Shown here: piece after piece, positions 13,001 through 21,962 of the stretch | Layout of the letters: each line of letters begins with the position of its first letter | Position numbering within the stretch: position 1 is the stretch's first letter | Assembly: GCA_946406115.1 (NCBI GenBank) | Contig: OX291550.1 | Location: 4,206,803-4,270,802, forward strand | Direction of reading: 5' to 3' | Length of the DNA stretch: 64,000 nucleotides | Source: Apoda limacodes | Lineage: Eukaryota > Arthropoda > Insecta > Lepidoptera > Limacodidae | Program-made: the position numbers and the translations under genes | Notes under the pieces: generated by a model | The model's database searches: none | Told to the model about the DNA's origin: nothing | Seen by the model: only the letters and a program-made list of their open reading frames with translations

Positions 13001-15560
13001 CATACATCATCTGTAATACAAATTGTAAAGCCTAAAACCTGAAATAAATTCTTTTCAGTTTCATCATTTTTGTTCAGAAGAGCAAAAACAAGCAAAAGGT
13101 TCGGTTTAAAGTACTGCTCAGCTTATTTTATTGCCTTACACTTAATTCTCATTAAGTGATAAATACATTTTCAAACAAGTTTAAAAATGTAATTACCTGT
13201 ATTCCGCATTAGTCAAATACACGCAAGGAGCGGCCGGCAAACTACACTGTTGTGTTTAATAGTACATTACTTTAAAGGCTGGGAAGTAAGCAATCGCTGG
13301 CTGAGTAAAGTAAGACGGCTGAAACGCCAAGTGAGGCTTTTTCAAATACAAATCTGGCGATGCTATGCAGGCTGTGAGATAATTTATAAAGTTTCCGTTT
13401 TTTGCTATTTGGCTACGGAACTCCAAAAAAAAGGGAAATATTGAGAACGTGAGACTAACGTACGTCCTTTGTCACTTTATTTTATATAGATAGATCAAAT
13501 AAAAAAAAAACTGACCTGAAACGAAAATACGTACTTTTTTTTTAAGTATTGTACTATTTTTCAAATACGGACTTAAGTATTCTGTTTTCGAACGTAATCC
13601 GAACATTTTCGAGCACGTTTTAATAAATAAATTTATCATAATGTAATAACGTAATATTTATTACAAACTTATTTAATCCCGAAATGCGTACAGTACTATA
13701 CTTACTGTACGAGCTGATATGAGGTTTGACACAGTGATCCATAAATTCCGCACGATTAAAGCCGCGGATAAAAACAGAAAACTTACCTAACTTGTAAAAA
13801 AAAAAACAGGAAATCATAGACATCAAATCTATGGTGTTTTTGGCGGATAGAGTGGATTTGTTAGTTTAAGTGTATCAAGATATCATGTACTACTAGGACT
13901 TCATAACTTTTAGATCAGCGTGTTGGATATGCCTATAGATTAAATTATTATGTGAAACTAAAGACTTGTTTTCTTTTCTTTAGAACCTGACATCTGTGAT
14001 AAAAGAGTTAGAGAATGAGCACAAGTTCCTGCTATGGAACTTCAGCGAGGAGGTGCAGAAGTTATTTGGGGACCTCCACCCGGAGCTACAGGCTCGGTTT
14101 ATCTGTGGACCCAGCATAGATCAATTTATTATAGGTATGTATATTCACCTAGAATTTTAGATTCTGTTTGTTTATCGTGGATGACATGTGATTTCTTTAT
14201 ATTTGCTGTATTTTGTGTCATTGTTTCAAATATTTGCCGTAAACTAATTTATTCTAAAACATTTTATAATTAAATTGAATTGAATGCAATTGGTTTAGAA
14301 ACAAATGTATAATACTACATTGCATTTTTTAATTGTGGATGTACTTAATATTTATGATTAATAATTTTGAAAAAATATGCATTGTTTTCGATAATGTGTC
14401 ATAGAGTAAATTTCTGAACGCACGTCTAAAAAAAAAGCGAAATGGCGCGAAAGTAATTGTTTATTTACGTATATATTGTATTTTAAAAAAACGAGTGACT
14501 CGAGTTACTTAGAAGATATTTCTGTAACACACAAGAAGTGTCTAATGCTGATCTAAACTTTTTACCAGAGTAGTCACGTAAAAATGTATGAATAATATAT
14601 ATGAATTGTTTAATAATATAAAGGTGAAAGTTGTTTATTTCACACGAGAGCAAATTATTTTTGGTCTCGTGCCTTTAAATCTCTCGCTATGCTAATATTT
14701 ATATAAGAATAACTCGCTACGCTCGTGATTCAATTCTAAACTACTTCGCTAGCTCGGGATTTAAAGTTGGCACTCTACTCAAAAAACAACTTTGCCCACT
14801 TGTTGAACAAATAACTATTACATTCACTTTAGTTTTGAACAAATAAAAATTCCATCCTTTAAATCATTATATATTTTACGTTATCAATGAGATGACTTAA
14901 AAAGAATGTCTCGGGGTTTGTTTGGGTAGCTGATTTCGAATCCCATAAGAAAATGTACTTTATGCTCTAGATTTTCATTTACGTCGCCCTACATTCCATA
15001 CGGGATTTATTGCACCCGTTTTTTTTTTCTAACTTATTAATGAAATGGCTAGCATTCGATATCTCGGGGTTTTGGGGTCGTTGATTATTATAAATCCGAC
15101 GACAAATTTCTATAGTATACCATATATTTTGGTTAACGCACTCTACTTACTTTTATGGTTTACGACTAGAAACATATATAAACACACCTTAGTCCTGGTA
15201 CTTTGCACCAGAAGTAGTATGATGACGAGGGGCTCACCTCCTGTCACGTAGGCCTAAAGTGGTTTGTGAAAAGAGGCTGTCATATTCATTATGGTGTGGG
15301 TCCCCTTTGCGGGACCGGTACCATGACAATATACTTGTGGGATTGATTTCATCCTTATTCGTTATCTCGCGAATGCGTAAACAAAATTTGGCAATAACTC
15401 TCTGGCTGGCTAAATGCTGAATAAACTATGAAAATCATTCATTTGAGCTAAAAAAATTGATAGATTGATATTTATATGTAAAACTTACATGGTACTTATT
15501 TCTGATTTTGTTACAGATATGGAGATGAGGAATGATGTTAATGCTCTAACCAGGTGTTAA
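981..15560 (+). CDS. Sodium-independent sulfate anion transporter, SLC26A11-like (3' ten exons, partial at 5' end)
   Basis: SLC26 family membrane transporter; SLC26A11-type members move sulfate or other anions across membranes. Ten exons: 981-1085, 1843-1961, 3355-3517, 4228-4392, 5197-5358, 6905-7045, 12129-12274, 12798-12959, 13984-14134, 15517-15560. All introns are GT-AG and the phases agree, giving 451 codons plus TAA. Visible family signatures are SMPVISGFTTAAALQIGATQ in exon 1, LFAILESIAIAKAF in exon 4, DGTQEMIAIGACNI and PATGSFTRTALNHASG in exon 5, FYFIPRASLAGVI in exon 6, GLEYGILAG in exon 7, and a STAS domain across exons 8-9. Vertebrate SLC26A11 is about 600 residues, so roughly 150 N-terminal residues lie upstream of the window. 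I see no frameshift or stop. No canonical AATAAA lies close after the stop. The A11 subtype is inferred from resemblance, not a tree. Confidence 0.9.
1086..1842 (+). other. Intron, no recognisable content
   Basis: AT-rich intron of the transporter gene. I see no repeat unit, ORF or RNA gene in it. Confidence 0.5.
1843..1961 (+). CDS. SLC26A11-like exon 2 of window
   Basis: Acceptor GTGATCAG and donor GTGAGT. It reads GSSGDTFIEAMSNFF and continues to LGVTSITSLLLLK, ending in phase 0. This matches the region before the next transmembrane helix in SLC26A11-type proteins. Confidence 0.85.
2266..2728 (+). mobile_element. 5'-truncated LINE fragment (C-terminal reverse-transcriptase tail, 3' UTR, poly-A)
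   Basis: Starting at GAATTGTCGACGATCCC, a reading frame to the TGA at 2656 gives LRSEERLCLHVCVFYRLYNG, then FYHRTARHR, then LPRTLGLWNELPAKVFS. This is the cysteine-poor C-terminal end of Jockey/CR1-type LINE polymerases. The 3' UTR 'ACCATCAGGCGGACCGTAGG' and an A-run at 2707-2727 follow, as expected for a retrotransposed, 5'-truncated copy. It lies in an intron in the same orientation as the host gene. Confidence 0.75.
2729..3354 (+). other. Intron sequence, no recognisable content
   Basis: AT-rich stretch between the LINE tail and exon 3. Nothing identified. Confidence 0.45.
3355..3517 (+). CDS. SLC26A11-like exon 3 of window
   Basis: Acceptor TTTGTTTAG and donor GTAAGT. It encodes a cytoplasmic stretch and a hydrophobic helix (ALVVFGATILAYALYAYG), ending in phase 1. 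Confidence 0.87.
3518..4227 (+). repeat. Intron with a dispersed repeat
   Basis: The stretch at about 3900-4110 (GCTCTGCAACTACTGAACCG ... GTAACGAAGCAACGGGTTCA) resembles the dispersed lepidopteran repeats with 'CTGAACCGATT'. The rest is unremarkable AT-rich intron. Confidence 0.4.
4228..4392 (+). CDS. SLC26A11-like exon 4 of window
   Basis: Acceptor AATTACAG and donor GTAAAA. It encodes a Gly/Pro-rich loop (GGLPHFGPPPF) and the conserved helix MPLFAILESIAIAKAFG. Phase 1 on both sides. Confidence 0.9.
4790..5185 (-). repeat. Intronic dispersed repeat, antisense-looking copy
   Basis: Contains 'GGGATGAAAAATAGCC', 'GGGATAAAAAGTAGCC', 'AAAATTGGTCCAGCC' and ends 'TTTATAATATAAGTG', the ending of a common lepidopteran interspersed repeat. 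It abuts the polypyrimidine tract of exon 5. Confidence 0.5.
5197..5358 (+). CDS. SLC26A11-like exon 5 of window
   Basis: Acceptor CATTCCAG and donor GTAAGC. It encodes DGTQEMIAIGACNILSSFAQ followed by PATGSFTRTALNHASG, the most conserved block of the SLC26 membrane domain. Confidence 0.92.
5545..5616. repeat. 26-bp tandem repeat, about 2.8 copies
   Basis: The unit GTATAGTCTAGTCAACAAGT plus TATAAC recurs at 5545, 5571 and 5597. Confidence 0.85.
5812..6262 (+). mobile_element. Second intronic LINE 3' fragment, same family as 2266-2728
   Basis: Begins GAGAATTGTCGACGATTCC and runs through the same tail sequence (LYNGLCSEELLEILPTATIY) to the same 3' UTR 'ACCATCAGGCGGACCGTAGG'. It has a frameshift relative to the first copy after residue 'SSRERLG', so it is a dead copy. 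Same orientation as the gene. The first bases GAATTGTCGACGAT are also where the first copy starts, so both may share a truncation point. Confidence 0.72.
6613..6866. repeat. 49-bp minisatellite, about 5 copies, directly upstream of exon 6
   Basis: The unit TGTTTACGAAAATGATGTGG plus TATCTGTATAGATTATTTAG plus TAAGTTTAT repeats five times with few changes, then a sixth start TTGTTTAC. Most copies contain GTAAGT, which looks like a splice donor. Confidence 0.9.
6905..7045 (+). CDS. SLC26A11-like exon 6 of window
   Basis: Acceptor TTGGTTTCAG and donor GTAAGA. It encodes two hydrophobic segments around FYFIPRASLAGVIMVA and ends KLWRNS. A 49-bp minisatellite ends about 40 bp before the acceptor. 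Confidence 0.9.
7046..7989 (+). other. Start of the 5-kb intron, no recognisable content
   Basis: AT-rich intron sequence. A short in-frame stretch at 7458-7658 has no supporting features and is not called. Confidence 0.4.
7990..8790 (+). repeat. Dispersed lepidopteran repeat cluster ('GGGTTCCGT' families)
   Basis: 8008-8270 carries GGCGAGTCGGACCCGCGCAC, GGGTTCCGTTTCATTATC, TGGGAGCCCCCTTAAATATT and a GGCAACAGCAATACATC motif; the same family recurs at 18090-18545. 8305-8790 carries the 'CCAAATAGCAAAAAACGGAA' repeat with CTGTCTGTCCGTCCGTATG; its end recurs reversed at about 13390-13430 (TTTTTTGCTATTTGGCTACG). Confidence 0.6.
8853..10870 (+). mobile_element. Decayed non-LTR retrotransposon (endonuclease plus reverse transcriptase) in the transporter intron
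   Basis: The N-terminal part is an AP-type endonuclease with CELYRPPDNN, LIGDININL and SCIDHIFV. After frameshifts near 9540 and 9600 come linker sequence (WEIINNISG) and reverse-transcriptase blocks: HKAPGNDAIK, YRPISILPSLDKIAEK, SSNQFGFQPGKCATG, FIDYSKAFD, GTAQGSVLGP and QFADDLCLI, the last with both catalytic Asp. TAG at 10082, TAA at 10307 and TAG near 10693 interrupt it, a frameshift lies near 10485, and an internal deletion joins the palm to a tail reading LPLEIRNNLTSKNVNKY. It cannot be functional. Clade is uncertain (Jockey- or CR1-like). Same orientation as the host gene. Confidence 0.85.
10871..12128 (+). other. Rest of the large intron
   Basis: A 112-codon open stretch lies on the minus strand at 11074-11412, with no recognisable domain. 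Otherwise AT-rich intron sequence with no identified element. Confidence 0.35.
12129..12274 (+). CDS. SLC26A11-like exon 7 of window
   Basis: Acceptor TGTTTCAG after a 5.1-kb intron that holds a dead LINE; donor GTACTA. It encodes ELLVYTVTLVTGACVGLEYG and ILAG, the last transmembrane helix before the STAS domain. Confidence 0.9.
12275..12797 (+). other. Intron, no recognisable content
   Basis: Short AT-rich intron. Nothing identified beyond splice signals. Confidence 0.45.
12798..12959 (+). CDS. SLC26A11-like exon 8 of window (STAS domain, first part)
   Basis: Acceptor AAAACCAG and donor GTTAAT. It encodes 54 codons of a STAS fold: a first beta strand (CITITLQGSLSYASA), a helix (AQYVAEKVRRVVR) and a second strand (AVVLDG). 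Confidence 0.87.
12960..13983 (+). repeat. Intron with repeat remnant
   Basis: About 13390-13440 ends in TTTTTTGCTATTTGGCTACG then GAACTCC, matching in reverse the repeat at 8305. The remainder is unremarkable. Confidence 0.4.
13984..14134 (+). CDS. SLC26A11-like exon 9 of window (STAS domain, second part)
   Basis: Acceptor TTCTTTAG and donor GTATGT. It encodes NLTSVIKELENEHKFLLWNF and continues to a C-terminal helix, ending in phase 1. Confidence 0.85.
14395..14835 (+). repeat. Dispersed repeat, copy 1 (last intron)
   Basis: Shares with 16125-16560 the ordered blocks AGAGTAAATTTCT(G/A)AACG, CACCAGAGCAAATTATTTT-like, TAAGAATAACTCGCTACGCT, TACTTCGCTAGCTCGGGATT and AAGTTGGCACTCT. It is about 440 bp long with clear internal structure but no ORF. 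Confidence 0.75.
15517..15560 (+). CDS. SLC26A11-like last exon with stop codon
   Basis: Acceptor TGTTACAG. The phase fits the preceding exon. It encodes DMEMRNDVNALTRC followed by TAA at 15558-15560. It is short, so its support rests on phase and splice site. Confidence 0.7.
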
Positions 15561-16124
15561 TGTAAATACTTACTACTTAAGCTCTTAGCTAATTACCTGT
15601 ATATAAAGTACAATAATTTTATTATAACCACATATAAAACATTTTCATACATACTAATATGAGTTTTTATTAATCCGAAACCTATTTTTCTTATTTTTTA
15701 TCACACTTACTCGTAAACAATGTCATTACGTGCAGGCAAAGCGGGTGCTAAGACTTTAATTACTCCCACGGGGTGTTTCTTTGTGAATTTTACTTTTCTC
15801 AATGCAAATCAAGCGTTGATATAACCCACGGAAGATAATAAAGCGCCTATTATATCAGTGTGTATAAAAGCTGTCTGTTGAACTACGCGCACACTACAAG
15901 AGAGCAATGAAAAGTTTATACTTCTGACAAAACTTTTTAATTCATAAATTATCAAGTTCTGACAGTGGCGTTGTTTTCTCTACTTATATCCAGACATTTA
16001 TCCCCTAAACTACAATAATTGTAAAAAAAAATATCCAAATTATGTCCAACGTAGATACGAAGAAGTTGTTTAGTGTTACAGAGTTAACACTTCTTGTACT
16101 TTTATTTTAATATTGTTTTCGATA
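15561..16124 (+). repeat. 3' flank of the transporter gene with a dispersed repeat
   Basis: 15690-15860 (TCACACTTACTCGTAAACAA ... TCTTTGTGAATTTTACTT) recurs in inverted orientation at about 20125-20285. The first 130 bp after the stop probably belong to the 3' UTR, but I see no good poly-A signal. Confidence 0.55.
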
Positions 16125-16560
16125 AAAGTGTCGTAGAGTAAATTTCTAAACGTACGTCTAAAAAAAAGAAAGAGAAATGGCTAAAGGTGCTAATGTTAAA
16201 AGGAATAGTTAGTACCTACCTATTGTTTATTTTTTATAGAATAAACAATATAGAACAAAGTATATTAGGTAGTATTTGTAAATTAAAATAAACTTATTGC
16301 TTAATATGACCTTCAGTGTGTTCCTTACCTAAGACCTATTTTTTTGCACTGGTAGAGGTGAAAAGTTGTATGTTTCACACCAGAGCAAATTATTTTAGAT
16401 CTCGTGTCTTTAAATCCCTCGCTGTGTTAAGTAGTATATATAAGAATAACTCGCTACGCTCGTGATTCAATTATAGTCTACTTCGCTAGCTCGGGATTTA
16501 AAGTTGGCACTCTTCACAAAAAACAACTTTACCCACTTGATCTTGCAGTCAGTGGTAAAA
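16125..16560 (+). repeat. Dispersed repeat, copy 2
   Basis: Second copy of the family at 14395-14835, same orientation, with the same block order. A more diverged third copy lies at about 22875-23110. Confidence 0.75.
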
Positions 16561-18089
16561 ATTAGAGTATACAACACGTGAAAAAAAAAAATCTACTCTA
16601 GAACCCTTCGCTGCTCTCGGGATCCAACTTAGTCCCTCGAATTAATTCCCTTTTTTTCAGTTGTTGTATAATCTATTATTTATTTATGTCCACCATTTTA
16701 TTATTTCTTTATTTACCTTATTACTCGCAAATGTGATGAAAAATATTTTAACAACACTTGTGAAAGAACACGGGTGGTACGGAAATTACAAACTCGAGTC
16801 ATTAAATCCTCTAGCCTTCGGCCTTAGGCTTCTAATTAGCCGTTCGTTAATAATTTAGCCTTACCACCCTTAATACACAATGCCCTGTTAAACCCACGGT
16901 GTAAATTATTTTTATTAAGTAATGCATTATTCATTCATTGCCAGATACAACTCGTAAGTTATCGCGCGTTCTCCTACAGCTAAGTTAAGTGAGTTTACAT
17001 ACTGGAATCTTAATACAAGTTAAGGTGTCGACGTCACGACTCCGCGCTTTCATACATATTTTTTTCAGATTGTCGAGTTCGTAGTATTCTCATTAAAATA
17101 TAACTACGAAATTCAGACATCTGTAGATTTAATTGTCAGCTTGATTAAGCGAATAATGTTTCCCGTTTGATAGTTTTTCTATTTGTACATTTTTAAAATA
17201 CAAAACAAAGTACCCTCTTTTTACCCCTTTTTTGTGACATTTTCTAAAATTTTATTTATTAATAGTTTATTGAAAACGAATACGACGAAAAAAAAACAAA
17301 CGGCAAATATCAACAACTAATTATTTAAACAAAAAAAAAAGTTTGAAATATCCACTTATTTAAAGATAAAAAGGAAAATACGAATTCAATAGATTACAAA
17401 AATTGTATGCAAACGCTGAGTCAAGACCTCAACGCCTTGTCCATCTTATTCGCTAACTAGAAGTGTTTGTCATTGCTGCTCTTCGGGTCCTTATGGCTGG
17501 AGTTGGTGGTTGGTGCACTTGGCGTTCTACTGTAGACCTAAGTATGACACACCATGTCTTCTAGTTTGTATTCAAATGTACTCCTTGAGTCTGACACTTT
17601 TTAAAATGGAAAATATAAATACTTGTAGTCAGTATTTTGAAATATAATCTTATATAAGTAGAAAAACAAATACCTTTTTTAGGGTCCGCACCTGAAAAGA
17701 AGAAAAAAAGAGTACTTGCTGTTGACCTAGAAACATACAATATTGTACTAGCACGATCTTGCAGCAAAAGTGATCTTGAAGTCAAAATCATTAACAATAA
17801 CATAAAAAATACCTGTCTGACTGTCAAGAGCACATTTCTCTGTACAGAATGAAACTGATAAAAATTTAATCAATGCCTAAGTCGTATTAGTACGATTATT
17901 TACGGTTATTACGCTATGTAGAATTGTCTAATGGACAAAGTGCTGCTCGCGGCCATTGAGGCTTTGTTTATAACCCTCTACCTGAGATCGGTTTTCACGC
18001 GTATTTCGTGTTTGTGTGCTGTGTTAGAAGCCAAAATGTGTTTTTGCACACCAAAAGTTAGTTTTTTTTGGCTCTTGATACTTAAGGAC
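16561..18089 (+). other. Intergenic, mostly unassigned
   Basis: Contains poly-A runs and a GC-varied stretch (16740-16870, AACACGGGTGGTACGG ... CCTTCGGCCTTAGGC) that looks repetitive but has no second copy I can place here. No convincing gene. Confidence 0.35.
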
Positions 18090-18545
18090 CGAATGAAGAT
18101 AAAAAATCAGCACATTGTGAGTTGGACTCGAAACTCGACTGAAGGGTTCCGTTCCATTATTTATAAAAAAGGCAAAAAAATCACGTTTTTTGTATGGGAG
18201 CCCCCCTTAAATATTTGTTTTATTTTAATTTTTTTTTTAAAGTGAATATATAACTGAATAGACTTTGAATATTTCAAGCGTCTACCTGTTGCCGTTATCA
18301 ATATCTAGCAAAAACGAGCAAAAAAATAATGTTTGTTGTATGGGAGACCCCTTGAATATTTATTTTATTCTGTATATTTGTTATAACGGCAACAGAAATA
18401 CATCTTCTGGAAAAAATTCAACTGTATTAACTATCCCGGTTCATGCACAGAACATTATAAGACTGTGTGTTCATGAGATACAGCCTGGTGACAGACGGAC
18501 AGACTGACAGCGGAGTCTAATAGGGTCCCGTTTAAATATTATTAC
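18090..18545 (+). repeat. Dispersed lepidopteran repeat ('GGGTTCCGT' family), second copy
   Basis: Runs from GTTGGACTCGAAACTCGACT through GGGTTCCGTTCCATTATTTA, TATGGGAGCCCCCCTTAAAT and GAGATACAGCCTGGTGACAG to AATAGGGTCCCGTTT. The order matches the copy at 8008. Confidence 0.65.
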
Positions 18546-18689
18546 GCACTCATTGAGGTAGAAACTTGAAATTTGGTGAGTCAATGAAATCTTTTATTAG
18601 GCATTGATTGATTGTATAACAAAGGAAAAAATTAAAAGTGCGTCAAGTGCGAGTCGAACTTAGAAGGTCGTGTCGTGTCGCGCCCAAAA

Positions 18690-18775
18690 CATGATTGCGT
18701 GTATTTTACTCGATAGATTTTTTTTGAAAAGTGCTCCACGAAGTTACTTTTGCCGGTTTTCTTTTAAATCCATTA
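18690..18775 (+). repeat. Short dispersed repeat shared with 46055-46115
   Basis: The block ACTCGATAGATTTTTTTTGA followed by AAAGTGCTCC(A)CGAAGTT recurs near 46058 as ACTCGATAGTTTTTTTTCGA followed by AATGTGCTCCATAAAGTT. Confidence 0.55.
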
Positions 18776-19049
18776 AAGTAATAACTAATAAGCATCAATT
18801 TATTGTTAAACATAGTTTTGACAACAGTCGAGTGATAATTTTAAGGATTTATTTTTTGGTATTTTTGCATTCTCTTGAAAATAGTACAGTATAGCTGTAC
18901 TTGTCCCTTTTTTGTGCACTCAGTTATGTATTTATTCATCTTGCTTCCTTAGTCATGCACTGAACCAACTTCGATTTCACTATGATATTGTGGTCAGGGT
19001 GGAATCACTCAAGGCATCGATACGATGCTTAGAAACTTCTGGAGACTCG

Positions 19050-19125
19050 GAAATATGGAGGAGTAGGGAGGCCTACATTCAGCAGTGTAAATCTCTTGTG
19101 GCTGAAACAGAACAGAAAGGTCATC
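19050..19125 (+). mobile_element. LINE/SINE 3'-tail remnant
   Basis: GGAGGAGTAGGGAGGCCTAC followed by ATTCAGCAGTGTAAATCTCT resembles the lepidopteran LINE tail with 'GGAGGCCTTTGCCCAGCAGTG'. No intact coding part. Confidence 0.5.
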
Positions 19126-20124
19126 GAGTTTTTTCTTGAATGAACGGATAGACAAGACAAAATATTGTGTTGAATACCACGTATTTTTTTGTACAACCTT
19201 TGTCACACTATTAATACAATGTATTGTGTATTAAGGGCAGTAAGAAGAAAATTACTATTTAAAAGCCTAAAGCTGAAGGCCGAAATCTTTAATGACTCGA
19301 GTTTGTTCTGAACCGCCCAGTTACACACAATGTTTTTCATAACTTTTGCAAGTATATTAATAAAAATATGAGGCGAAAAAACTTACATACTTAGAAATTT
19401 ACTAAAAAGTGACTTTAGAGTGTAAATATTTATCGTCAGGAGGGTCATTAATATTTTAATCTACATTTTCTCCCGTAAGTACCTTTGATTTTTTAGTCAC
19501 ATACCCATCTGACTTTTTTTCAAAAATACTGTTAATTTTATATACGGTTGAACGGTATTGATAGTATTTTTGGACTTGAGAGTGCTTTTCAACTTAGAGT
19601 AAATTGTCCATAGGGAAGACGTTTTGTATTTTCTAGCAATTTCCCCAAAGTTTGCTAATAGGACCTTCTCTGAAAACGAACTCGTTTTCTTCTTTTTTCT
19701 CCTTCGACAACAGGTCCTGTTACAGGTTTAAATTTATTTCTTGAGCCGCATTCCAATAGCGGTGACGCATTTATATTAAACTCATCTGACGACGAAGACA
19801 TTTTTTATTTCTTTTTTAAGTTGTAAATAAAGAAACTCAACAAAAAAGTGTAGCCATCTAGCGATATCTAATGAGGTTATGAATTAAAAAGTTTTGGCGT
19901 AAGTTAAAACTTTTTAGTCGTTGTAAGGTAACACCATTCCAATATGGCGACTGTACTTTTGATTTTTGACCTCAGGGTCAGAAAAATTTGTTGCACTATA
20001 ATAACTAGCTCGGCGCGAAGTTCATTTATCTTGAACTACAGATGGTACTTTTGTACATACTTAATAGAATAATTAAAACAGTACTTTAAGTTGCGCGCGC
20101 GGTGCGTTCAATCACATAATGAAT
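19126..20124 (+). other. Intergenic, no recognisable content
   Basis: AT-rich stretch. Nothing I can name. Confidence 0.4.
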
Positions 20125-20285
20125 CATATCGCCCATGGGTTTTATGAACTCCCGCTTTCCATTGAGGAGTGTAAAATTCACAAAGAAAAGCTCGTGTGAG
20201 TATTTAAGGTCTTAACACACACTTTACCAGCACTAAAAGACAGTGCTTACGAGTAAGTGTAATGAAAAATATTTTAACTATACAA
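20125..20285 (-). repeat. Inverted copy of the repeat at 15690-15860
   Basis: Read on the minus strand it gives ACACTTACTCGTAAGCACTG, then TCTTTGTGAATTTTACAC, matching the + strand copy downstream of the transporter gene. Confidence 0.6.
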
Positions 20286-20804
20286 TAACATTTTGCCACT
20301 CAAAATACGTAATTGATATAAAATGTAAGCGGTTGACGTCACTGGATGCTGGTAGTTAGTTTTTCATGTAACTTGCAAGAGTTGCTTAGTCCGTGGTTTC
20401 CATACTAACTTCAGCACTGAGTCATTTGCATCAAGCTCTCAGCAATATTTTACAGCTTACGGTCTTATCTGTTTTATCGCTCGTAAAATGCAAAAGTGCT
20501 TTTAAGGGGAAGTTCCAAAGAATCGCCTGAAAATGAGAACTTAGTATTTTTTTTATTTATGTATATATTATGTTTATTGTGGTAAGAGCGTATGTTACGA
20601 CTGTGCTTATTTATATTGTATTTTATTATTGATAGAAAAAAATGCCGACCAGAGCTATATTTACATTTATAAACTATGGATTCATCGATTAAAAAAATTA
20701 AATTCAGTAGTTTATCTTTATCTAAATTACAAAATAGGTTCTGTCTTTGAATATAATATGATGTGTATGTAAAATAAGTAAAACGTTTAACGAGAATAAT
20801 TCAG

Positions 20805-21085
20805 TTGTGGCCGAGGGGTTCGATTTCACGTTGTGTCCTGAGTGACGGAGTTTCAGCCCGGCGTTTACCAATGAGTAAATTTCTAAATTTATCAAGTACA
20901 TTGATTATTCACACCACTGGCTTTTCGTGTGAAGGAAAACATCGTGAGGAAACTTGCATACGTCAAAAAAAACGTATGTGAAGTCCACAATCCGCACTGG
21001 GCCCGTTTATGGACTGTGGCCCAAATCGCCCTCGTTGAGGGTAGGCCGTGCCCCAACAGTGGGGACGTATGAGGCTGATTAGAAA
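20805..21085 (+). mobile_element. tRNA-type SINE of lepidopteran kind
   Basis: The head contains GTGGCCGAGGGGTTCGATTT, a good RNA polymerase III B-box. The body has GTGAAGGAAAACATCGTGAG, GTGAAGTCCACAATCCGCAC, TTTATGGACTGTGGCCCAAA and ends GTGGGGACGTATGAGGCTGA. This order is that of the widespread lepidopteran SINE body. Non-coding; two open stretches crossing it on the minus strand are by-products. Confidence 0.75.
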
Positions 21086-21524
21086 TAGGAATATTATAAA
21101 GAATCTTTGGTTCTTTGTATGTAGGATCCTTAACTGACTTAAATACTGTACCTTTGACAAAAACAAGACACACTGACTAAAGTTCGGTACAGTGGCCTAC
21201 AGGTAAAAAAAGATTACGGTTAAAAATCCTACGAGATCCTAGGTACTGCATAGATAAGTGTTGCACTAAAGTGGCTTTGTTTCTATTATGTGAATTTTAT
21301 AGTAAGGTACCTAACAATAAAAGAAATAACTAAAATACTAAATGAGTCGCCGCCTTAACGCAGATACTTAAATATTTTATTCAACTCTTACGGAATTGAG
21401 TAGTACGTGCCATATGTTCCTGCACTACACATTTTATGCCAATTCGATGTTGGAAATATTTCAGACCAGGAGCTCCAAACTGCGAAACTTCGTGATTGGT
21501 GCATAAAACGTTCGATGTATAAAT

Positions 21525-21962
21525 AAAAAACCCATCAGTGATATAACCTAGTACCTATTAAAAAAAAGAACCCCTCAGTGATATAACCTAGTACCTATTA
21601 AATAAAGAACTCTTCAGTGATATAACCTAGTACCTATTAAATAAACAACCCATTAGTAATATAGCCTAGTACCTACTAAATAAAGAACCCATTAGTGATA
21701 TAACCTATATAGTACCTATTACATAAAGAACCCATCAGTCATATAACCTAGTACCTATTAAACAGAGAACCCATCAGTAATATAACCTAGTACCTATTAA
21801 ATAAAGAATCCTTCAGTGATAAAACCAAGTACCTATTAAATAAAGAACCTATTAGTAATATAACCTAGTACCTATTAAATAAAGAACCCATTAGTGATAT
21901 AACCTTGTACCTATTACATAAAGAACCCATCAGTCATATAACCCAGTACCTATAAAAAAAAT
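21525..21962. repeat. About 40-bp minisatellite, about 11 copies
   Basis: The unit CAGTGATATAACCTAGTACC plus TATTAAATAAAGAACCCAT repeats with small changes. Most units contain AATAAA. Confidence 0.92.

Noticed and set aside
17931..18245. 104-codon open frame on the + strand
   Set aside because: It overlaps the dispersed repeat starting near 18090 and has no recognisable domain.
20892..21173. Minus-strand open frames of 67-93 codons
   Set aside because: They cross a tRNA-type SINE, which is non-coding.
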